Positions 45,855 to 57,479 of a DNA stretch of 64,000 nt are shown here, in pieces. This DNA comes from Lichenostomus cassidix. Lineage: Eukaryota; Chordata; Aves; Passeriformes; Meliphagidae. Location of the stretch: contig CM039196.1 of assembly GCA_008360975.2 (NCBI GenBank), forward strand, positions 10,582,263 through 10,646,262, given 5' to 3'. The notes below the pieces were generated by a model, which made no database searches, was not told where the DNA came from, and was given only the letters and a program-made list of their open reading frames with translations. Position numbers and translations under genes: made by a program. How positions within the stretch are numbered: position 1 is the first letter of the stretch; the number at the start of each line of letters is the position of its first letter.

Positions 45855-46150
45855 TCAGACATCAAAAGCCTCGCTGGGTTTCTCAAACAAACAAACATAC
45901 CATAGGACTAAAGAAAAGGTGTAAAATAAATAAATGGAACAAGCTGTGCATTTTCTTTTAGTATTACAGCTGCTGCGGGAGATAAACAACAAGTAAATGT
46001 CACAAAACATCAATACAGGAGAAATTAACCTGACAAAAGCTCACATCCCCCCCCCTCCGCCTCCCCCCCAACTCCCAACAATTTTGCATTTCTGGAGTTC
46101 CCATCTAATGATTTTATTTTTCAATTAATTCCTTGACAGAGAGCCAGAAG
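45855..46150. promoter_or_regulatory. Candidate intronic conserved element
   Basis: AT-rich island in the last RBM19 intron: AAATAAATAAATGG, TTAGTATTACAGCTGCTGCG, GGAGATAAACAACAAG, CTAATGATTTTATTTTTC and AATTAATTCC, with a C-rich interruption near 46048-46070. Confidence 0.4.
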
Positions 46151-46984
46151 CTGCCTCCCTTTCCCCTGGGGGCTGTGGGGATGGGCTGAGGGTGCTGCTG
46201 GACCCCATTCCCCTGCCAGCCCTCACCCCACTGAGCTCAGGAGGTCCCCAGGTGCCACCTCAAGCTGCTCCCAGCTCAGTCACCCCAAGGCACAAGGGAC
46301 AACCCACCCTGCAGGAAGGTGCCAGCTCAGCAGCTCTCCCTCTCCTTCCCTCTGCTCCCAGCTCTGCTGCTTTGGAATGGCATCAATCGTGGCCTCACCT
46401 CCCAGATAAATGGTAGGAAGTGTGTCCTCTACCTGCCACCCCTTCCCAACCAGGCCCTGCACGGAGATCCCACAAAATGAGGCTGCAGAGCAGAGGGAAA
46501 GCTGGTGATGGGATGCTGGGTGCATCCCCGAGCAGAGCATGGCACAGGCAGGGACAATCCCCCCCTGCATCCCCCAACTCCACCAGGAGCATCCCCCTCG
46601 TGTCTCACAAGGAGGAAAATAAAAACCCAGGAGGGTGGGGAAGCCAATTGCTTCGACTTCCTTCCGTCGTGCTGCTCCAAGCTGGTTAAGGTTTCCCCGC
46701 TAACGATCCCATTTGCTTCCCTTAAACAATGGGCAAAGCCGGAGGGGGTGGGCTGGGAGGGGGATTACCACGGGATTAGAACGTGGCAGGGCTCTGGATG
46801 CCACGCTAATCCTGCAGGGTTTTACTCCCCGGCTCCGGCATGGGTTTGCATTAGTTACAGATGCTCTCGGAAAAAAAAAATAAAATTAAAAAAAAATATA
46901 TATAGGAAGGGAGGAAGGAGAAAAAAGGGAGCCCTTTTTTCCCAACCAAAAGGTTGGGAGGTGAGGGAAGAGGAAAGATGGGGA

Positions 46985-47545
46985 GGAGTGATCTGGGAAA
47001 GGTGAGGAGACAGGAGGAAACTGGGAAAGGTGAGGGAAACAGGGCAAACTGGGAAAGGTGAGGGAAACAGGCAAACTGGGAAAGGTGGTGGAGAGAGAAG
47101 GAAACTGGGAAAAGTGATGGAGACAGCAAACTGGGAAAGGTGAGGAGACAGGGCAAATTGGGAAAGGTGGTGGAAATAGGGCAAACTGGGAAAGGTGGTA
47201 GAGATGAGAGGAAACTGGGAAAGGTGAGGAAACAGGGAAAACTGGGAAAGAAGCAAACTGGGAAAGGTGAGGAGACAGGACCAAACTGGGAAAGGTGATG
47301 GAGACAGGGCAAACTGGGAAAGGTGATGGAAATAGGGCAAACTGGGAAAGGTGATGGAAATAGGGCAAACTGGGAAAGGTGATGGAAATAGGGCAAACTG
47401 GGAAAGGTGAGGAGACAGGGCAAACTGGGAAAGGAGCAAACTGGAAAAGGTGATGAGAAAGGAACAAACTGGGAAAGGTGATGAGACAGGAACAAACTGG
47501 GAAAGGTGATAGCAATGGGTAAACTGGGAAAGGAGATGGAAACAG
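46985..47545. repeat. 28-bp minisatellite in the RBM19 last intron
   Basis: About twenty copies of CAAACTGGGAAAGGTGATGG followed by AAATAGGG, with length variants. On the RBM19 sense strand each copy reads CACCTTTCCCAG, a splice-acceptor-like string. Confidence 0.95.
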
Positions 47546-47729
47546 GGCAGACTTCCCCACCATGCCAGGAGGATCAGGACTGTGCCTTCCCTGGCAAATC
47601 CCCACTTCCAGCACCAACTGTACCTAACCAGCCCTGAGCCACAGCAGCGCTGCTTTCCACCCACCACAGCCCTCGCTTCTCCCTCATCCACCCTCCCCAT
47701 GAAAACAAACCCCACCAGCCCTTCCCTCC

Positions 47730-47890
47730 CCTGCCGGCGCCGGGCGAAATTCCCCATCTGTGCGTTTAATTCCCTGATCGATGGCAAGGAGCAGGAGAGG
47801 CTCCTGGCACAGCTGGCTCCCCAGGTCCGGCTGGCGGGAGAGCGGAGCGCGGGCTTTGCCGAGCGCACGGAGCGCCGGTCGATAGCAATT
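47730..47890. promoter_or_regulatory. CpG-richer candidate element
   Basis: GCCGGCGCCGGGCGAAATTCC, GTTTAATTCCCTGATCGATGG and GGTCGATAGCAATTTAGCGG. Unusual CpG and ATCGAT content for an intron; no exon is recognised. Confidence 0.3.
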
Positions 47891-48769
47891 TAGCGGGATT
47901 GGGAGCCCCAGCCTCGCCTGCACGCAGCCAGGGCTCCCGGGAGCACGGGAAACCTTCCCCCAGCTCCTCCAGCATGGAGCTGGGCCAGCCAGCTGGGCCA
48001 GCCGGGGAGGGAAAGGAAGGGGGTGGAGCTGTTTGTGGATTTTTTGGGGGATCGTGGCTCTGGGATTTGGGGATGCGGGAGGAATGCAGGGAGTGCTCCA
48101 GATCTGCCCCTCACCTCAGGGCTGGTAAATTCATCCCAGGGTGGTGAGGTTCCCTTGTCACAGAGCCACAACAGCCACCGTGATGGTTCTGGGGCATCCC
48201 TGATCCTTGTTTTCCTACAGGAGGATCCAAGATGAGGCAGGGTTTGTCACCCCTCGCTGCTCCAGCTCAGGGGCTGCACCAGAGGCCCCAAGAACCATTA
48301 TTGGCCAACCTTTCCCTGGCTTCTCCTTCCCATTTTAGAGTCACAAAATTTATCCCCAGCAGCACCAAAGCCTCTCCTGTCCCTGGCCAAGCTTTGGGGC
48401 TCCCCACCCACCAGTGGGCCCCCAAATTAAGTGGGATGCAAACAAAACTCGAAGTGGCTTTTAAAAAAAATTAATATCAGACCCTCCTGCCTCGGGATGA
48501 AGAGTAGATACCCTCAGAAAGGAGCAAAAAGTCTCAAAGCTCTCCCAAACTGTGCTGGGAGGCAGGAGAGACACCATGGGGTGCAGGGCTGAGGTCCCAG
48601 GCCTCAGGGCTGGGCTGTGGCTTTGCTAGTGACAGAATTACTGACACCACCTCTGGCAGGCAGTGCCCACAGCACCCATTCCCAGCCTCCTCACTCTCTC
48701 CTGGAACATTACAAAGCCTCAGAAGAAGCCACAAAGAATGACCTGAAAACGACACGAAATGGGAAGGGA

Positions 48770-48970
48770 GCCTATTCCATTTTATTGCATCTATTAGGCC
48801 CATTGAAAAGATGGCTCAGAAGTGGCTTGATTGCCACGACAAACGCCTGCATGGAGAGGAGATTTGGGAGACCAGACCTCAGCTTAACAAATAACAGCAC
48901 AGACCTGCAACTGGAAGCCCAATCTCTCCAAATGGTCTCAGGAAATTAGGTGCATAATTGCAGCAGAGAG
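48770..48970. promoter_or_regulatory. Candidate intronic conserved element
   Basis: CCATTTTATTGCATC, GGCCCATTGAAAAGATGGC, GCTTGATTGCCACGACAAAC and GGAAATTAGGTGCATAATTGC within 200 bp of repeat-free sequence. Confidence 0.35.
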
Positions 48971-50860
48971 CAGGCAGGGGTAGGACATGTCTGTCACAGC
49001 CCAGGTGTGACTTGGAAATACTCAGACAGAGTTGATGGGGCTGACATTGGAGTCCCACAGACCTTGGTCTTGACTGTTTCCTGAGCCTTGAAGACCCCAA
49101 ATGATCTTTTCCTTCCCATTCCCAGCTCGGAGCCCAGAAGGGCCTGGTCACTGCAGGCTGCAAAGTTGGGGGAGATCCTGACAGTTCACCTGTGCTGGCA
49201 GGGGAGAACTCATGGGACAGCCAGGAACAGCACAGGGATGGCTGAGCTGGGCCTTGTGGGGAGGAGAGCTGGGGAAATGGGGATCAGGAGGAAAAAGCCT
49301 GGTTTGTGCTCTGTATCACCACTGTATAGAGATGTGTGGTCTCAGCCTGGCTCGTGTGCTCTGTATCCTCTCTATCCCTGCTCCACATGGGAAAACCACC
49401 AGGGAGGAAAGCTGAAGGAGCATTCCCCTCCCAGGGGCTGGAGGCACAGTGCTGGCAGCCTTTTTGCCCCTCTCTGTCCCTGTCACCCTCTGCACACCCA
49501 CACGAGGGACAGGCTGCAGCTCCCTCCTCACCTCAGAGCCACTGGGCAGCACTGCCAGGCACCCCATGGGACCTTGAAATCAGGAACAAAATCCCAGCTG
49601 TGACCCTCCAGCCTGCCAGTGTGGCACAGAGAGGCCCAGCCCTGGTTCCTGGCAGTTTTGCCAGGGCTGGAGTCACTGGGTGTTCCTGCTCTCCCCTCGA
49701 GCCAGGCAGGAGCACAGCAGGGACTGTGATTCCATCCCATTTCCTGTCCCTAAAGATGGGCAGTGCTGACCTTGCTGCTGTTTCTCAGCCCAGACCCTGC
49801 AGCCACTTCAGCTCCGAGGCTGCATGCCTGCTGGGATGTGGAAATGCTCCTCCTGCCACCCTCCCCAGGTGCCCAGCTTGGTGAGGAAGAGCCAGAGAAG
49901 GAGGCTGGGGCAGAGGAAGGCAGAATGTGGGGAGATAGCAGGGCTCACAGCCACACCAGTGAGTCTGCAACGACCCTAAAGCCAAGAGTATTTATTTCCC
50001 CCCACACTGAGCAGAGTGGAAAGAGTGGAAGGAGGTCCTGAAGATAAAATTGAGTGCTTGGAACATCCCCCTGCTGCTTTCCCCAGCCAGGTGGAGATTC
50101 CCATTAGTGCCAGAAGCACCATGTGTCCCCACCCCAGTGCTGGCTCTGGGTGGGCACATCCACCCTCAGCCCCTCCACCACCAAACTGCAGCTCCTCCAG
50201 CCTGGAACAACCAGCCCTGGGCTATTTCAGGAACACACAGACAGATCTGCTGGAGTCAGGATCCCTGAACAGCCGAGATGTGCTGCTCTCCCCTCACCAG
50301 GGATGTGCAGCCCCACAATGCCAAACCTGCAGCCCAGGGGGGTGTGCTGATGGAGAGGGGAGCTGGGACAGGATGCAGGAGGAAGAGCATCGATCTCCAG
50401 CTTAGCCCTGCAGCCCAGGGGAGCCCTTCCTACATAAATATTTGCCAAGCAATGCATTTGTGCCTGTCGATGGCTGTCAATAGCAGCCTGCAGTGCTGTC
50501 ATCTGCGGCGCTGTCACTGCCGGCAGCCCGAGCCAAGCAGCCCCTTCTGCAGCTCAGCCCACAGTCTGCCCTCCTGAATCCACGTGCTGCCTGCACAGAG
50601 CCTGTCCCCAGTTTGGGAGCACCCAGGGGACAGCTGGCAGGTGGCACCGTGGCACAGGCAGAGCTGTCACACAAAGCTCACAGGCAGAGCTGTCACACAA
50701 ATGCCTCCCGCTTCCCCCTGCATCCCCAGGCTCCAGCAGCTCCCAGGGTCTCAGAAACGAGCAAACAGCCTTCAAGCTCTCCCAGACTGTGCTGGGAGGC
50801 AGCAGAGACACCATGGCAGTGGCAGGCAGGAAGCACGAGCAGGGCAGGAGGGGACATTAC

Positions 50861-50981
50861 CGTGGAAATGCTCGGCGGTTTTGCGCCTCAGCCCCTCCAG
50901 GGTCTCCTCGGTGTCTGCCCACTCCAGCACCAGCCTGCGGCCGTACAGGTGAGTGCTGTGGCACAGGGCGTTGAAGGCTTT
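50861..50981 (-). CDS. RBM19: RBM19 penultimate coding exon, end of RRM6
   Basis: This 121-bp exon is preceded by a good pyrimidine tract ending CTGCAG (50987-50982) and followed by a GTAATG donor (50860-50855). It starts in phase 0, encodes 40 full codons from KAFNALCHSTHLYG through RRLVLEWADTEETLEGL to KTAEHFH, and leaves one G to be completed by the last exon. It supplies the second helix and fourth strand of RRM6 and the start of the C-terminal tail. Its first 38 bases and the acceptor in front of it belong to a 72-bp tandem array (50945-51157), so two further copies of the acceptor lie upstream in the intron. Only use of the exon-proximal copy keeps the reading frame open. Confidence 0.97.
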
Positions 50982-51157
50982 CTGCAGCAGGAAAAGAGGG
51001 AAAAATAACAATTAATACAGGTGAGTGCTGTGGCACAGGGCGTTGAAGGCTTTCTGCAGCAGGGAAAGAGGGAAAAATAACAATTAATACAGGTGAGTGC
51101 TGTGGCACAGGGCGTTGAAGGCTTTCTGCAGCAGGAAAAGGGGGAAAAATAACAATG
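50945..51157 (-). repeat. 72-bp tandem triplication of an RBM19 splice acceptor and exon start
   Basis: Three copies of a 72-bp unit, with the phase mark GTGAGTGCTG at 50949, 51021 and 51093. On the transcribed strand each unit holds a TTAAT branch-point-like motif, a pyrimidine run, CTGCAG and the first 38 bases of the exon. The first two copies differ at about one base, and the third differs slightly and is incomplete, so the event is recent. Acceptor junctions fall at 50981 (used), 51053 and 51125 (decoys). Confidence 0.95.
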
Positions 51158-52030
51158 AAAGGAGGAAATGTGAACAGGTTCACAGGAGGAAAGGTAAAGC
51201 TGTGTCTCTCCCTCTGCCCCGGAGCGAAAAGGCCACCGGAGAACATCCTGCTCTGAACGCTGTGCTCTGATCCATCTCCATCAGAGCCTCTGACTGGCTC
51301 ATTTATCTTCTCCCTGCTTGCAGCACAGCAAATTCCCATCACCATTCCCACAGGCTGCTGCTCGTGGGGGACAGCATGGGACCACCCTGAGCTGGGAATG
51401 CTGGAGCTTTGGGGCAGCACTGGGTGGGATCCCCTGGGCAACCCTGGGGCTCCCTAGCACTCTGTTCCCTGCTGGAATGCAGGGAAACACAGCTCAGGTG
51501 GGAGAGAGAAGCTCCTTTCTGCTCTGGAGAACCATGTTCCTCTCACCCATGGTGGCAGATCAGAAGCCAGGGCAGAAGTCTCTGCTCCTTCTGCTCTGAC
51601 ACAGAAATCCTGAGGTTTCCTGGGTGTTAGATCCTGTTTAATAACATCCACACAGCTGGAATCTCTGGGTGATGTTGAACTCAGGCACGATGGCTTTCTC
51701 TGGCTGTAGGAAACCAGCAGAGACACCCAGAAAACAGTGACTCAGTCCAGGGAAGCTTGATTTTGTCTTTATTTCCCACAAAATTTCAAGGAAATTCAGG
51801 ACTGAGCAGGACTGGGCCCACAATGCAAACACACAATCTTGCTGGCCAAATATTTCTATCCCCAGGGGCTCACAAAGTGCTCCACAGTAAAGGTTGGGCA
51901 CAGGGGGAGAGAAATGCCCCAAATGCTCTTTAACAAACCCCAGATAAGGCTGGGATCAGCTCAGGTTATGAGCTCTGTGCATCCCTGGAACAAAAATGGC
52001 AACTCTAGGGCCACAGAAACACATCCTGCT

Positions 52031-52195
52031 GTCCAACAGGGACCCATCTGGGGGACCTCAAACAGGGACTTGTGCTCCCATCTGGGGACCCCAAACCAGC
52101 TCCCAGACAGGGACATGTGCTCCCATCTGGGGACCCCAAACCAGCTCCCAAACAGGGACATGTGCTCCCAGCTGGGGACCTCAAACCAGCTCCCA
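52031..52195. repeat. 45-bp minisatellite
   Basis: Between three and four copies of a unit starting TGCTCCCATCTGGGGACCCC, at 52073, 52118 and 52163, with a partial copy before them. Confidence 0.93.
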
Positions 52196-54299
52196 AGCTG
52201 TCCTGTAGTAGCCCAGATCTCTCCTCTGAGCCACTCAATGGCAGCTTTGAGCCACTGCAGCTGTCCCCAAATGCCACATCTCTGGGCAGAGGGCCTTGTC
52301 CTGCCCACAGCTGCTCCTCAGGACCCTCCTTGAGCTGTTAGGTGATGAAACTCATAAAAATCACCTCATTTTCAGTGACCAGCACCTAACAACCTGAGAT
52401 TTCCTCTCCTTCCAAAGTCCTTTCACTCATATAACCCTCATGTGCTATAAAATAGAGACAAGGAGCACCAGTGGGTGAAATTCCCATTATCCCAGCTCCC
52501 CGGGGTGATCCCAGCAGGGCACAGTGCTCCCTCTCCCAGGGCCACGCTCCTCCTGGAAGGGCTGCAAGCTGCAGCTGTTTTTCCTTGCTGCTGCTGTGTT
52601 TTCAAGGCCTATCTCCCAATTAGCAGAGCAATGTGTTGGCTTAAACAAACACTGGGGGGGGAGGGAGGGAGGCAGTTGTGAGGCTGTTTACATTGGCACA
52701 AGGAGCATTTTGCAAAGCCTGGCAGACACCCCACAGCTCTAAACACTGCATTTCGCCTGGTAATCCCTAGTTTTGGATTTCTCCTTGCCACAGCACAGGG
52801 AAGAGGGAATTTCTGGCCCTCTGTGCCACTTCTCTGCCACCTCCTCGTTTGGATTGCCATGCTCCAGCTTTGTTGGCAGCACTGGGAAAGGTCATGGAGC
52901 ACCAGGGAAGGGAGATCCTGCCATCAAGCTGTGTTGTGTGCAAGAAGCCCTGCTGGGGGAGACATATCTGCCACCAGCATGGTGACACTCCTGGCCAAAC
53001 ACATCCCCAAAATCAGCTGGTTTGCACCCAGAAAAGCTCCAGCTTGTAGTGGGAATTCTGCTCCCTGACCTCCAGGAGCTGGGAATGCAGGGGAGAAGCT
53101 GCACATTCCAGGTGACAAGAACAGGGATGTCACTTCTTTGGAAATGAGCTAAAAGACAAAATGTAGCTCTTTGAGAGGAATTAAGACTTTTTCAGGGGGG
53201 AAAAGAAAAAAATAAAAAAAGAGAAACCACTGATGATTTAAAAGACAAAGGGATGAAGGGGAGAAATGCCATTCCCATACATCCACACTGCTGGAAATCT
53301 TCCAGGGAGAGAAGGAAATCTGCCACTGCTGCTATTCCAAGTGAAAAGATAGGTAGGGAAAAAATATATTTTAATTAGGTGACAAAATATGAAATGAGGA
53401 GAAGCAGGCTGGCTTTCACAGAAAGCTGGGCTGCAGGCAGGAGCTATTTTTGGAATGCAGCTCCTCTACCTGAGCATCTGCCTGCCCAAAACACCTCTTT
53501 GGAGGAACAAAGAAGGGCCAGAGGTTTGTGGAGCTGTATCCAAACGTGGCAGAAAGGGAGCTGTGGTGTCTGTTCATCTGAGAGAGACTCACCACAAAAG
53601 ATCTCGAATTCCCAGGGCTTCACATCCTCCTAGACCTTTCAGGGGAGCTTTTGCCACACAAGGCTGCTGTCTAAATGCCCAAAGCCGATTTTGATCAAGC
53701 TGCTGTGTTTGGTAACTCAGTCTCTGCCAGGCCACGCTGAAGATCCCTGGCAAACCTTCTCCCAGGCCTCTTTTGCTTTCCAGATGCTTCAGGGCTTGCA
53801 TGAAAACCCTATGGACTTCTCCTCCTCGAGAAGAGGATGGGGATAAGCTTAAAAATGCCATTTCTGAGCATTTTCTGAGTCTGATTTGCTGGGTTTGGCT
53901 CGAGCTGAAGGCTACGGCAGGAAAAAGGGGAGAGAGGAAAGGGAGAGGCTGGAACAGCAGCCTAAAAACCCCTGTGGGATCCCAAAAGGGAACTTCCCAG
54001 TGACAAGAGGGATGATAAAGCCCCATGAAGGCCAGACTGCTGAGATGAGCAGAGGCTGAGCTGGGAAGGCTGAGAGCAGGGATGGACCCAGTGTTTGTCA
54101 CCCCCAGGTGTGACAGTGACAGCTCCAGCCTCGAGTGCTGCACTCATTTTGGGGACAGGGCTGCTCTGCCTCCACATTCCCCCTTGCCCTATTAAATACT
54201 CCAGCCAAAGAGCCTCCAGGCTGGAATCATTAGAGGGACAAAGGGTCAACAACATTAGGAGATTGATAAATATCCCTCCCTAGCAAGAGCTGGTCCCAA

Positions 54300-54545
54300 C
54301 TGAGGTTGCTCTCTGCCATGCCAGCTGCACACGAGGATTTTTCCTTCCGTGCCCGTGCATTTGGAAGGAGCTGGCTGTCTCTCCCAAATGGGCAATTTCT
54401 ATTTGGAGACCAGATGTATTTTTATATCAACAGGGGGAGGAAAGTGGGAGCTCGGCTCCCAGTTAATAGTTCAAAAATAAAAACAATTCCGCAACGATTC
54501 CGCGCAGGGAACGTCAGGAAGCGGTTAGCGCTGGAGTTGGTTTGG
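54300..54545. promoter_or_regulatory. Candidate intronic conserved element
   Basis: Repeat-free block that includes GGGCAATTTCTATTTGGAG, CCAGTTAATAGTTC and GCAACGATTCCGCGCAGG. An open frame crosses it on the plus strand, but no protein family is recognised and there are no convincing splice sites. Confidence 0.3.
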
Positions 54546-54749
54546 TACTGCCAGTGGAGCAGAGTTGCAGGGGAGGATGAGAAGATCAAACCAAGCCTGA
54601 TGGGGCAGATCTGCAGGCCAGCAGTGGGCAGTGGGGAGGGAGAGCCCCCATCTCCGTGCTGGCGTTGGAAAATCTCCGTGTGCTTCCGCAGCAGCCGCGC
54701 TTGTCGAGAGAAAAAGACAAACACGGGAGGTCACAGGCTTTAAATGCCC

Positions 54750-55050
54750 AACAAAGGCAGTCTAACTATTCTATTACAAACCCATCATGTTTTATAAGAT
54801 GCTTATAAGCAATTTCCAGATTACCACTCTGAGCAAAAGCGTCACTGACTGTCAGAGCTATTCAGCTCAGAGGTCTCCAGGCCCACTCCCCTCCTCTCTC
54901 ATTTCACTCAGCAATAAACTCTAAGCCAATTATGAGCGTGTTTACAATATTCAGGATCCTATTCATCAATACACCGTGCATCCTTTTCCAGACGGCCAGT
55001 GGAGTGTACTTGATGTGCCACTTGTGAGACAATTAAATCCCTCAAAGAGA
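54750..55050. promoter_or_regulatory. Candidate intronic conserved element
   Basis: AT-rich: TAACTATTCTATTAC, TTTTATAAGATGCTTATAAGC, CCAATTATGAGCGTG, CCTATTCATCAATACACCG and GAGACAATTAAATCC. It resembles a developmental enhancer in composition. Confidence 0.4.
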
Positions 55051-56515
55051 TGAGGGGGGAAAAAAATATGAAGAAGGAAGAAGAGCTGCTTTGCTGGGAA
55101 AAGAAGAAAACCCCGCTGAGAGCTCCTCCACCACAGGGCAGCTCTCTCCCTGCACGCTCCCCTCCATGAGCTTTGGGAGCAGTGCCCTGATCAGAGCCTC
55201 CCTCCCCTCACCAGAGATGGGTTTCCCATTGCTGAGATTCCCATTTGTCCAGTGCAGCTGGAATCAGTCCCGAGGGGATGAAAAGGGATGGGAAAAACAC
55301 TCGGCAAACGCTGAGCCTGTGCCTGCTTCCCCCAGAGAGCAGCAGGAAAGTGGGTGTTGCCTCACAGCCCCCAAACTCAGCAGCAGCAAAGAACCAGCCA
55401 GGCCCCTCTGTGCACCTTCCCAGCAAGAGCCTGAGGTTTCCTGGGGAAAAGATGGATTCAAACTGCAGGGATAAAGCCTGAGCCGCTGTGGAGTGAAGCA
55501 GAGGTGGAAGCAAAGCTGCTCTGAGCAGAGCCATGGGCACAGGGAGAGGAACCAGGATCCTGGGTGGATCCCTGCACCCCCAGGGGGAGGATGGATGCTG
55601 AGCAGAGGGAAGTTTGAATTAGGATCAATACAGCACTGACAAAGAAACTCCATGCACTGTGTTATCCAGGAGGTCAGGCTGGGAGGGATGATCTAATAGT
55701 CCCTGGTGATCCTGGATCAATGAATCCTGTCTAAAAACATAAACACAGCCTCTGGCTGCCTCCCACCTCCTCTCTCCTCCATCTCTGCTCCCAGTGTGGA
55801 AAATCTGGAGTTTTGGGGGTCACTGGTGTCTCCCCTTGAGCAATAACATCCTGTGGGTTGTGCCTACAACCACTCCCTTCCAGAGACTGCACAAATCACC
55901 AGGAGGCAGCAGCAGGGTGAAATCCACCCTGCTCCGGAGCCTCTGCATGCTAGCAGACAGGCTGCAATCCACTTACTTTCGCTGCAAAATAACTTAAATA
56001 TATAGAAAAGCTTTCAAAAAAATAAATGAGCCAGGCCAGTTTGTAACCACCTGGTAGAGTCACTGGGAAAGCATCAGGGTAAGGCTGCTCACAGAAACAC
56101 CCAGAACTGGTGAACACACACCTTGCACAGGTTACAAATCAGGAAACAGCCACAGTATCTTAAACTCCCCTAAAATCAAGGTGATGGCAGAGGTGGGACA
56201 TGTACAGAGGTTTCCTGATGTGCTCATGTTGGGTCAAACCCATCCTTTATCCCCTTGCCGCTGACAAACCTGAAAAATAAGCTCCTGTCCTTCTGTATGA
56301 CAAGAATTTGGAGCTCTTTTATCAGCTGCACTGAAATTATCTCCATTCTGCCTTCAGGTGTGGGTTTTGTTGTTGCCCACGTGGGGTTTGAGCCTCAGTG
56401 CAGCTTTCCTAGGGAATGTCACCAGCCTGTCCCAAATCAAAGGGACACAGAGTCCCCAGGCTGCCCTCCCCACCCGGCTGGGCAGTGCCAGAGGGGAGGG
56501 AGGAGCACAGCTCAC

Positions 56516-56621
56516 CTTGGCATCCTGCTTGGTGACGAAATCCACGAAGCCAAAGCCCCGGTGGGATCCTGTTCCTGCCATTTTCTTGGGCAGCCGGACT
56601 GTCTTGAGCTCTCCAAAGGTG
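56516..56621 (-). CDS. RBM19: RBM19 coding exon, central part of RRM6 with RNP1
   Basis: This 106-bp exon is bounded by an acceptor ending in CAG just right of 56621 and a GTGAGC donor at 56515-56510. The first base completes a codon split with the upstream exon (serine is expected in this family). The remaining 35 codons begin TFGELKTVRLPKKM and end TKQDAK. They include RGFGFVDF, a canonical RNP1 motif on the third strand of an RRM, whose aromatic residues stack on RNA. The preceding part of RRM6 with RNP2 (ILVRNIPF-like) belongs to an upstream exon that I could not find before base 64000. The exon ends in phase 0 and joins the next exon to read QDAK-KAFNALC. The family assignment is very secure because the sequence is nearly identical to mammalian RBM19. 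Confidence 0.96.
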
Positions 56622-57479
56622 CTGTGGATCCAAGGAAAAGCAGAGACAGCGTGAGATGAAGGGAAGAACCATCCATTCCCCACAAACCCCATCTCCAAAG
56701 CACCTAACACCTAAAAACAGCTAAAAAAAACACCTAAAAACCAGCTAAAAACTCACCTTTTCAAGGTGATTTCAAGGATCATTCTGGATATAAACCTTAA
56801 CAATACAAAAATCTTCCTTAATGGAAGCACTGTGTTTCTCCTTCCCTCAGGAGATGCAGCCAGAGCACTGTGCCCTGCTCAGGGTGGGCAAAGAGCATCT
56901 CCAGGCTCCCAAATGCCACCAAACCAGATTTATTGCACCTCTGAAGAAGGGTTGGAGTGCACAGGATCCAGGCAGGAGACAGCATGGCCCTACAGGGATC
57001 TATTCTCTTTCTGGAGAGGGAATTTCTCCATCCCCAGAGGTGTCATCCTTCCACGTCAGGGATGCTGGGCATTTTGTATGACCAAATTTCCTCCTCTAAC
57101 CCTTCAGCCTGGCCCACCCTGCAGGCTCTGGGCTGGAATAAGCTGGTTTTACTCAAGCTTGCTGGATGTACAAAGGGAAATCCAGCAGACCACAACAACC
57201 TCCATATCCAACAGCATTTCAGACACATTTTGGAGTGTCAGTGGGAAGGCAGGAATGGGGAGATAACAGAGATAATGTTCAGCTGGAGGTGTGGGGTAGA
57301 GCTGGCAGCATCTGTCCAGACATACAACTTGTGGCTTGAGCACCAAAGCACCCAGCCTTGTCCAAAAACCCCAAAACCAAACCCAAAGGCAGCACTCGCT
57401 GGCCACCTCTCTCCAGTGCCATCCCCTGGAGAAATTCCAGGACAAAGCCGACGCTTTCCCTGCTGCTGAGCTCCCCTTC

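Larger units (their letters stand above)
45290..50860 (-). other. RBM19: RBM19 last intron
   Basis: This intron of 5571 bp has a GTAATG donor and a CACAG acceptor. It contains an AT-rich island (45855-46150), a 28-bp minisatellite (46985-47545), a CpG-richer patch (47730-47890), an AT-rich candidate element (48770-48970), and a 65-bp segment (about 48515-48582) that is repeated just inside the donor end (50753-50815). The remainder is GC-rich intronic sequence in which I recognise nothing. No exon of another gene is apparent on either strand. Confidence 0.9.
50982..56515 (-). other. RBM19: RBM19 intron between the two RRM6 exons
   Basis: This intron of 5534 bp has a GTGAGC donor and a CTGCAG acceptor. 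Its acceptor end is triplicated (50945-51157). It also holds a 45-bp minisatellite (52031-52195) and two candidate non-coding elements (54300-54545 and 54750-55050). Bases 51160-52030, 52200-54290 and 55060-56510 show no recognisable repeats or coding features. Confidence 0.9.

Noticed and set aside
46855..47868. 337-codon minus-strand frame with SPFPVC repeats
   Set aside because: Produced by the 28-bp minisatellite, within an RBM19 intron.
50857..51441. 194-codon minus-strand frame over the RBM19 exon
   Set aside because: It is in a different frame from the RRM6 coding frame; it stays open because the 72-bp repeat is a multiple of three.
54306..54743. 145-codon plus-strand frame in the RRM6 intron
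   Set aside because: No recognisable family, no splice signals at its edges; kept only as a possible non-coding element.
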